A stretch of DNA of 7,660 nt from Spirochaetales bacterium (GTDB taxonomy: Bacteria; Spirochaetota; Spirochaetia; DTKZ01). Numbering within the stretch: position 1 is the first letter of the stretch; each line of letters opens with the position of its first letter. Under the pieces are notes generated by a model, which was not told the DNA's origin, made no database searches, and was given only the letters and a program-made list of their open reading frames with translations. The stretch is taken from assembly GCA_017998025.1 (NCBI GenBank), contig JAGODW010000063.1, positions 1 to 7,660 of the forward strand, written 5' to 3'. Made by a program: the position numbers and the translations under genes. Below are positions 5,604 to 7,660 of the stretch, piece after piece.

Positions 5604-7103
5604 ATGGATATCTTGGTAGAAGTTCAAAACTTAGGAAAAAATTTTCTTCATTCTCAGGCACTGAAAGATGTGAATCTTCAAATAGTTCAAGGGGAAATAC
5701 TGGGCATTGTAGGTCATAATGGAGCAGGAAAATCTACTTTAGTAAATATCCTTATTGGTGCATTTCCCCCTACAACCGGAAGTATCATTATTAATCATCA
5801 TGTTATACCCCCGGGATACACTGTTCATTTAGCCCATAAGATGGGAATTCGGGCAGTATTTCAAGAATTAAGCCTCTGTCCGAATCTAACGGTTGTTGAA
5901 AATTTACGGGTTTTTCATCCTGAATTGAATGGAAGAAACTGGAAGCAACGCGCTTCTGATTTTATCATGAACATGCTGGATGCAGTCTTTCCAGACCATG
6001 GAATACAACCGGACAATGTGGTGGAAGATCTCCCCTTAAGTCAACGGCAAATGCTTGAGATTGCAAAAGCTTTTACGGTGATTAACCAACCTTTAAGACT
6101 GATCATCCTTGACGAACCGACGAGTGCGCTGGATAGCAAAAGAACAGGGCAGTTAATTCAATACCTGAAGACATTACAGGGAAAGGAGATGAGCTGCATC
6201 TATATTTCCCATTTGCTGGATGAAGTGCTGGCCTGTACCCAGCGGATTGTTGTCATGAAAGATGGCAGGAATGTAGGGATTCTTCCTACCCCTGAGGCAT
6301 CCCGTCAGAAAATAATTGAACTTATGGGAGAAGCAAAAGTATCTGCAGACCCAGGAGTTCGGGTTGTTTCTATCCAGGGCCAGGCGGCTGGCACCGAAAG
6401 CAGAAAAGGATCGCCGGAGAAAAAAGCATCCGGGATCGTGCCGCAAGGTTCCTATGTTATAAAACCCCGTACAGAACAGGGAACACCTTTTTTCTACGTC
6501 CAGAAGGGAGAAATTGTAGGGCTTGCCGGGTTGGCCGGGCATGGACAAACGAAGTTGCTTCTGGATCTTTTCGATTTTCGTAATAATCAAGAATACGAAA
6601 TAAAAGATTCAGTTACATTCATTCCGGGGGATCGTCAAATAGATGGTATTTTCCCTGTATGGTCAATCGTTAAGAATATAACGGTGCAGATCTATAAAAA
6701 ATTGCGAACCAAACTTTTTTTTATTGATACAAAGAAGGAATATCAAATCGGAGAAAAATGGCGTTCGATTGTGGATATCAAATCTACCTCCCTATCAGAT
6801 AATATTCTGTCTCTAAGTGGGGGGAATCAACAGAAAGTACTATTTGCCCGATGCCTTGAATCTGCAGCACCTCTGGTACTTATGGATGATCCGACCCGCG
6901 GGGTTGATGTAGGAACGAAAGAAGAAATTTACAAACTGATTCTGCAAGAGAAAAAGGGAGGGAAAAGTTTTGTGTGGTATACGACTGAAATCGATGAATT
7001 AAAATATTGCGATCGCGTCTATGTTTTTAAAGCAGGGAAAATTATCGCCGAACACTCTGGAGCAGAAGCGACAGAGGAAGAAATTTTGAAATCATCCTTT
7101 TAA
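5604..7103 (+). CDS. Two-domain sugar-type ABC importer ATPase (RbsA/MglA-like), with divergent second domain
   Basis: Starting at ATG 5604 gives 499 residues, the usual length for this class. Domain 1 has Walker A GHNGAGKST (37-45), Q-loop Gln87, a modified signature LPLSQRQM (143-150; usual form LSxGQxQ), Walker B LIILDEPTSALD (166-177) and switch His203. Domain 2 has a weak Walker A-like loop GLAGHGQTK (309-317), a GDRQ loop (342-345), a standard signature LSGGNQQK (404-411) and Walker B LVLMDDPTRGVDVG (424-437), with Thr461 near the usual switch position. Domain 1 looks fully catalytic; domain 2 may be weaker, as in RbsA-type proteins. The linker (about 243-298) is polar and atypical, and the segment between the second Walker A and GDRQ is short. 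The frame extends upstream to TTG 5541, but the added 21 residues lack family resemblance. No strong Shine-Dalgarno sequence precedes the ATG (AGAG at 8 nt). It powers the permease encoded 17 bp downstream. Confidence 0.9.
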   Translation: MDILVEVQNLGKNFLHSQALKDVNLQIVQGEILGIVGHNGAGKSTLVNILIGAFPPTTGSIIINHHVIPPGYTVHLAHKMGIRAVFQELSLCPNLTVVENLRVFHPELNGRNWKQRASDFIMNMLDAVFPDHGIQPDNVVEDLPLSQRQMLEIAKAFTVINQPLRLIILDEPTSALDSKRTGQLIQYLKTLQGKEMSCIYISHLLDEVLACTQRIVVMKDGRNVGILPTPEASRQKIIELMGEAKVSADPGVRVVSIQGQAAGTESRKGSPEKKASGIVPQGSYVIKPRTEQGTPFFYVQKGEIVGLAGLAGHGQTKLLLDLFDFRNNQEYEIKDSVTFIPGDRQIDGIFPVWSIVKNITVQIYKKLRTKLFFIDTKKEYQIGEKWRSIVDIKSTSLSDNILSLSGGNQQKVLFARCLESAAPLVLMDDPTRGVDVGTKEEIYKLILQEKKGGKSFVWYTTEIDELKYCDRVYVFKAGKIIAEHSGAEATEEEILKSSF

Positions 7104-7120
7104 AGCAGGAATAAGAAGAT

Positions 7121-7660
7121 ATGGAGAAACAGGCAAACTTTTTACCGGTGCGGACTGCGGGTTATTTTAAAGATTTTCTTCTTCCGACCTTCTCTCTATT
7201 GGCAGTTCTGATTCCTATTATTATTCTAAGGCCACGAGTACTCCAGTACCAGGGTCTAAATTTACTGTTAAATATGGTAATTCCTGTATCTTTGGCAACG
7301 ATAGCTCAAATGTTCGCTATGTCTATTGGGGAGATAGATTTCTCTATAGAAAACCTTGTGAGTTTGGTGACCTGTATTGTCGGCACGTTAATACCCCGGC
7401 ATCCCTGGCTGGGAATCAGTATGCTGGCAGGAATTCTTCTTATTTATGCAACGATTGGGGCATTTATCTATTTAAAGAAACTTCCCTCAATCATTGTGAC
7501 GATAGGGATGTCTTTTGTATGGACAGGCCTGGCTGTAACGATTCAGCCTCATCCGGGGGGGGATGTACCTGTAATTATTCAGAAGATCATGTCCTGGAAA
7601 GCTCCACTTGTCCCTATGCCGATCTGGTATCTGGTTATCCTTTCTATCGTAGCCTACGTG
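7121..7660 (+). CDS. ABC importer permease (BPD_transp_2, RbsC-like), C-terminus cut by window edge
   Basis: From ATG 7121 the frame is open through all 180 codons to the right edge, about half the 310-340 residues usual for this family. Hydrophobic segments lie near 19-37, 45-66, 76-91, 97-116, 121-142 and from 167 on. The segment MSIGEIDFSIENLVSL (67-82) corresponds to the TGGIDLSVGSLLAL signature of RbsC-type sugar permeases: the Ile-Asp and the Ser are kept, while the first glycines and the downstream Gly-Ser are altered. LPSIIVTIGMSFVWTGLAV (121-139) matches the second conserved block (PxFIVTLGxxxxxxG). GCAGGA at 7105-7110 is a reasonable but distant ribosome site, and the 17-bp gap after the ATPase gene shows they share an operon. 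The permease forms the membrane channel for the solute held by the binding protein encoded at 4430; a second permease gene may follow outside the window. Confidence 0.9.
   Translation, partial: MEKQANFLPVRTAGYFKDFLLPTFSLLAVLIPIIILRPRVLQYQGLNLLLNMVIPVSLATIAQMFAMSIGEIDFSIENLVSLVTCIVGTLIPRHPWLGISMLAGILLIYATIGAFIYLKKLPSIIVTIGMSFVWTGLAVTIQPHPGGDVPVIIQKIMSWKAPLVPMPIWYLVILSIVAYV

Noticed and set aside
6174..6590. Minus-strand 138-codon frame
   Set aside because: It is a shadow of the ATPase gene, whose Walker, signature and switch motifs run through the same stretch on the plus strand.

Overview
The window reads like a piece of a Spirochaetota (Spirochaetaceae-type) chromosome. This is an inference. 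It rests mainly on the N-terminus of the binding protein at 4430 (a short hydrophobic leader ending in LFAGGKQEQ followed by Lys/Pro/Ala), a pattern I associate with Treponema/Spirochaeta-like solute-binding proteins, and on moderate GC content. Nothing in the window proves the taxon, and a Firmicute would also be compatible with the YesM/YesN-type regulators.

Left arm, 1-797, minus strand. Nearest the left edge is the start of a multi-spanning membrane protein that runs off the window. Just upstream of it lie the remains of a type II toxin-antitoxin operon. A VapB-type antitoxin reading frame (797 to 579) is recognisable along its whole length but carries an in-frame TGA at codon 11. It overlaps, by ATGA, the start codon of a VapC-type toxin of which only about the first eight codons survive (MILVD...). 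The toxin body is missing and the membrane-protein frame follows directly, so this is a decayed vapBC locus with a deletion or recombination junction near 540-560.

Centre, 798-928. This is an AT-rich divergent intergenic region. It holds a perfect 7-bp inverted repeat with a 4-nt spacer overlapping a candidate vapB promoter, and a separate candidate promoter for the rightward genes.

Right arm, 929-7660, plus strand. All genes are co-directional: a YesM-like sensor histidine kinase with an extracytoplasmic Cache-like domain, a YesN-like response regulator with an AraC-type DNA-binding domain, a periplasmic sugar-type binding protein, a two-domain RbsA-like ATPase, and a BPD_transp_2/RbsC-like permease cut by the right edge. 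The simplest reading is a self-contained module in which the kinase senses an extracellular ligand (possibly the transported one), the regulator activates the transporter promoter in the 4295-4429 gap, and the ABC importer takes up a sugar, polyol or similar small solute. A strong hairpin between the binding-protein gene and the ATPase gene probably sets their different expression levels. The substrate cannot be deduced from the sequence. No tRNA, rRNA, CRISPR array or insertion sequence was seen.
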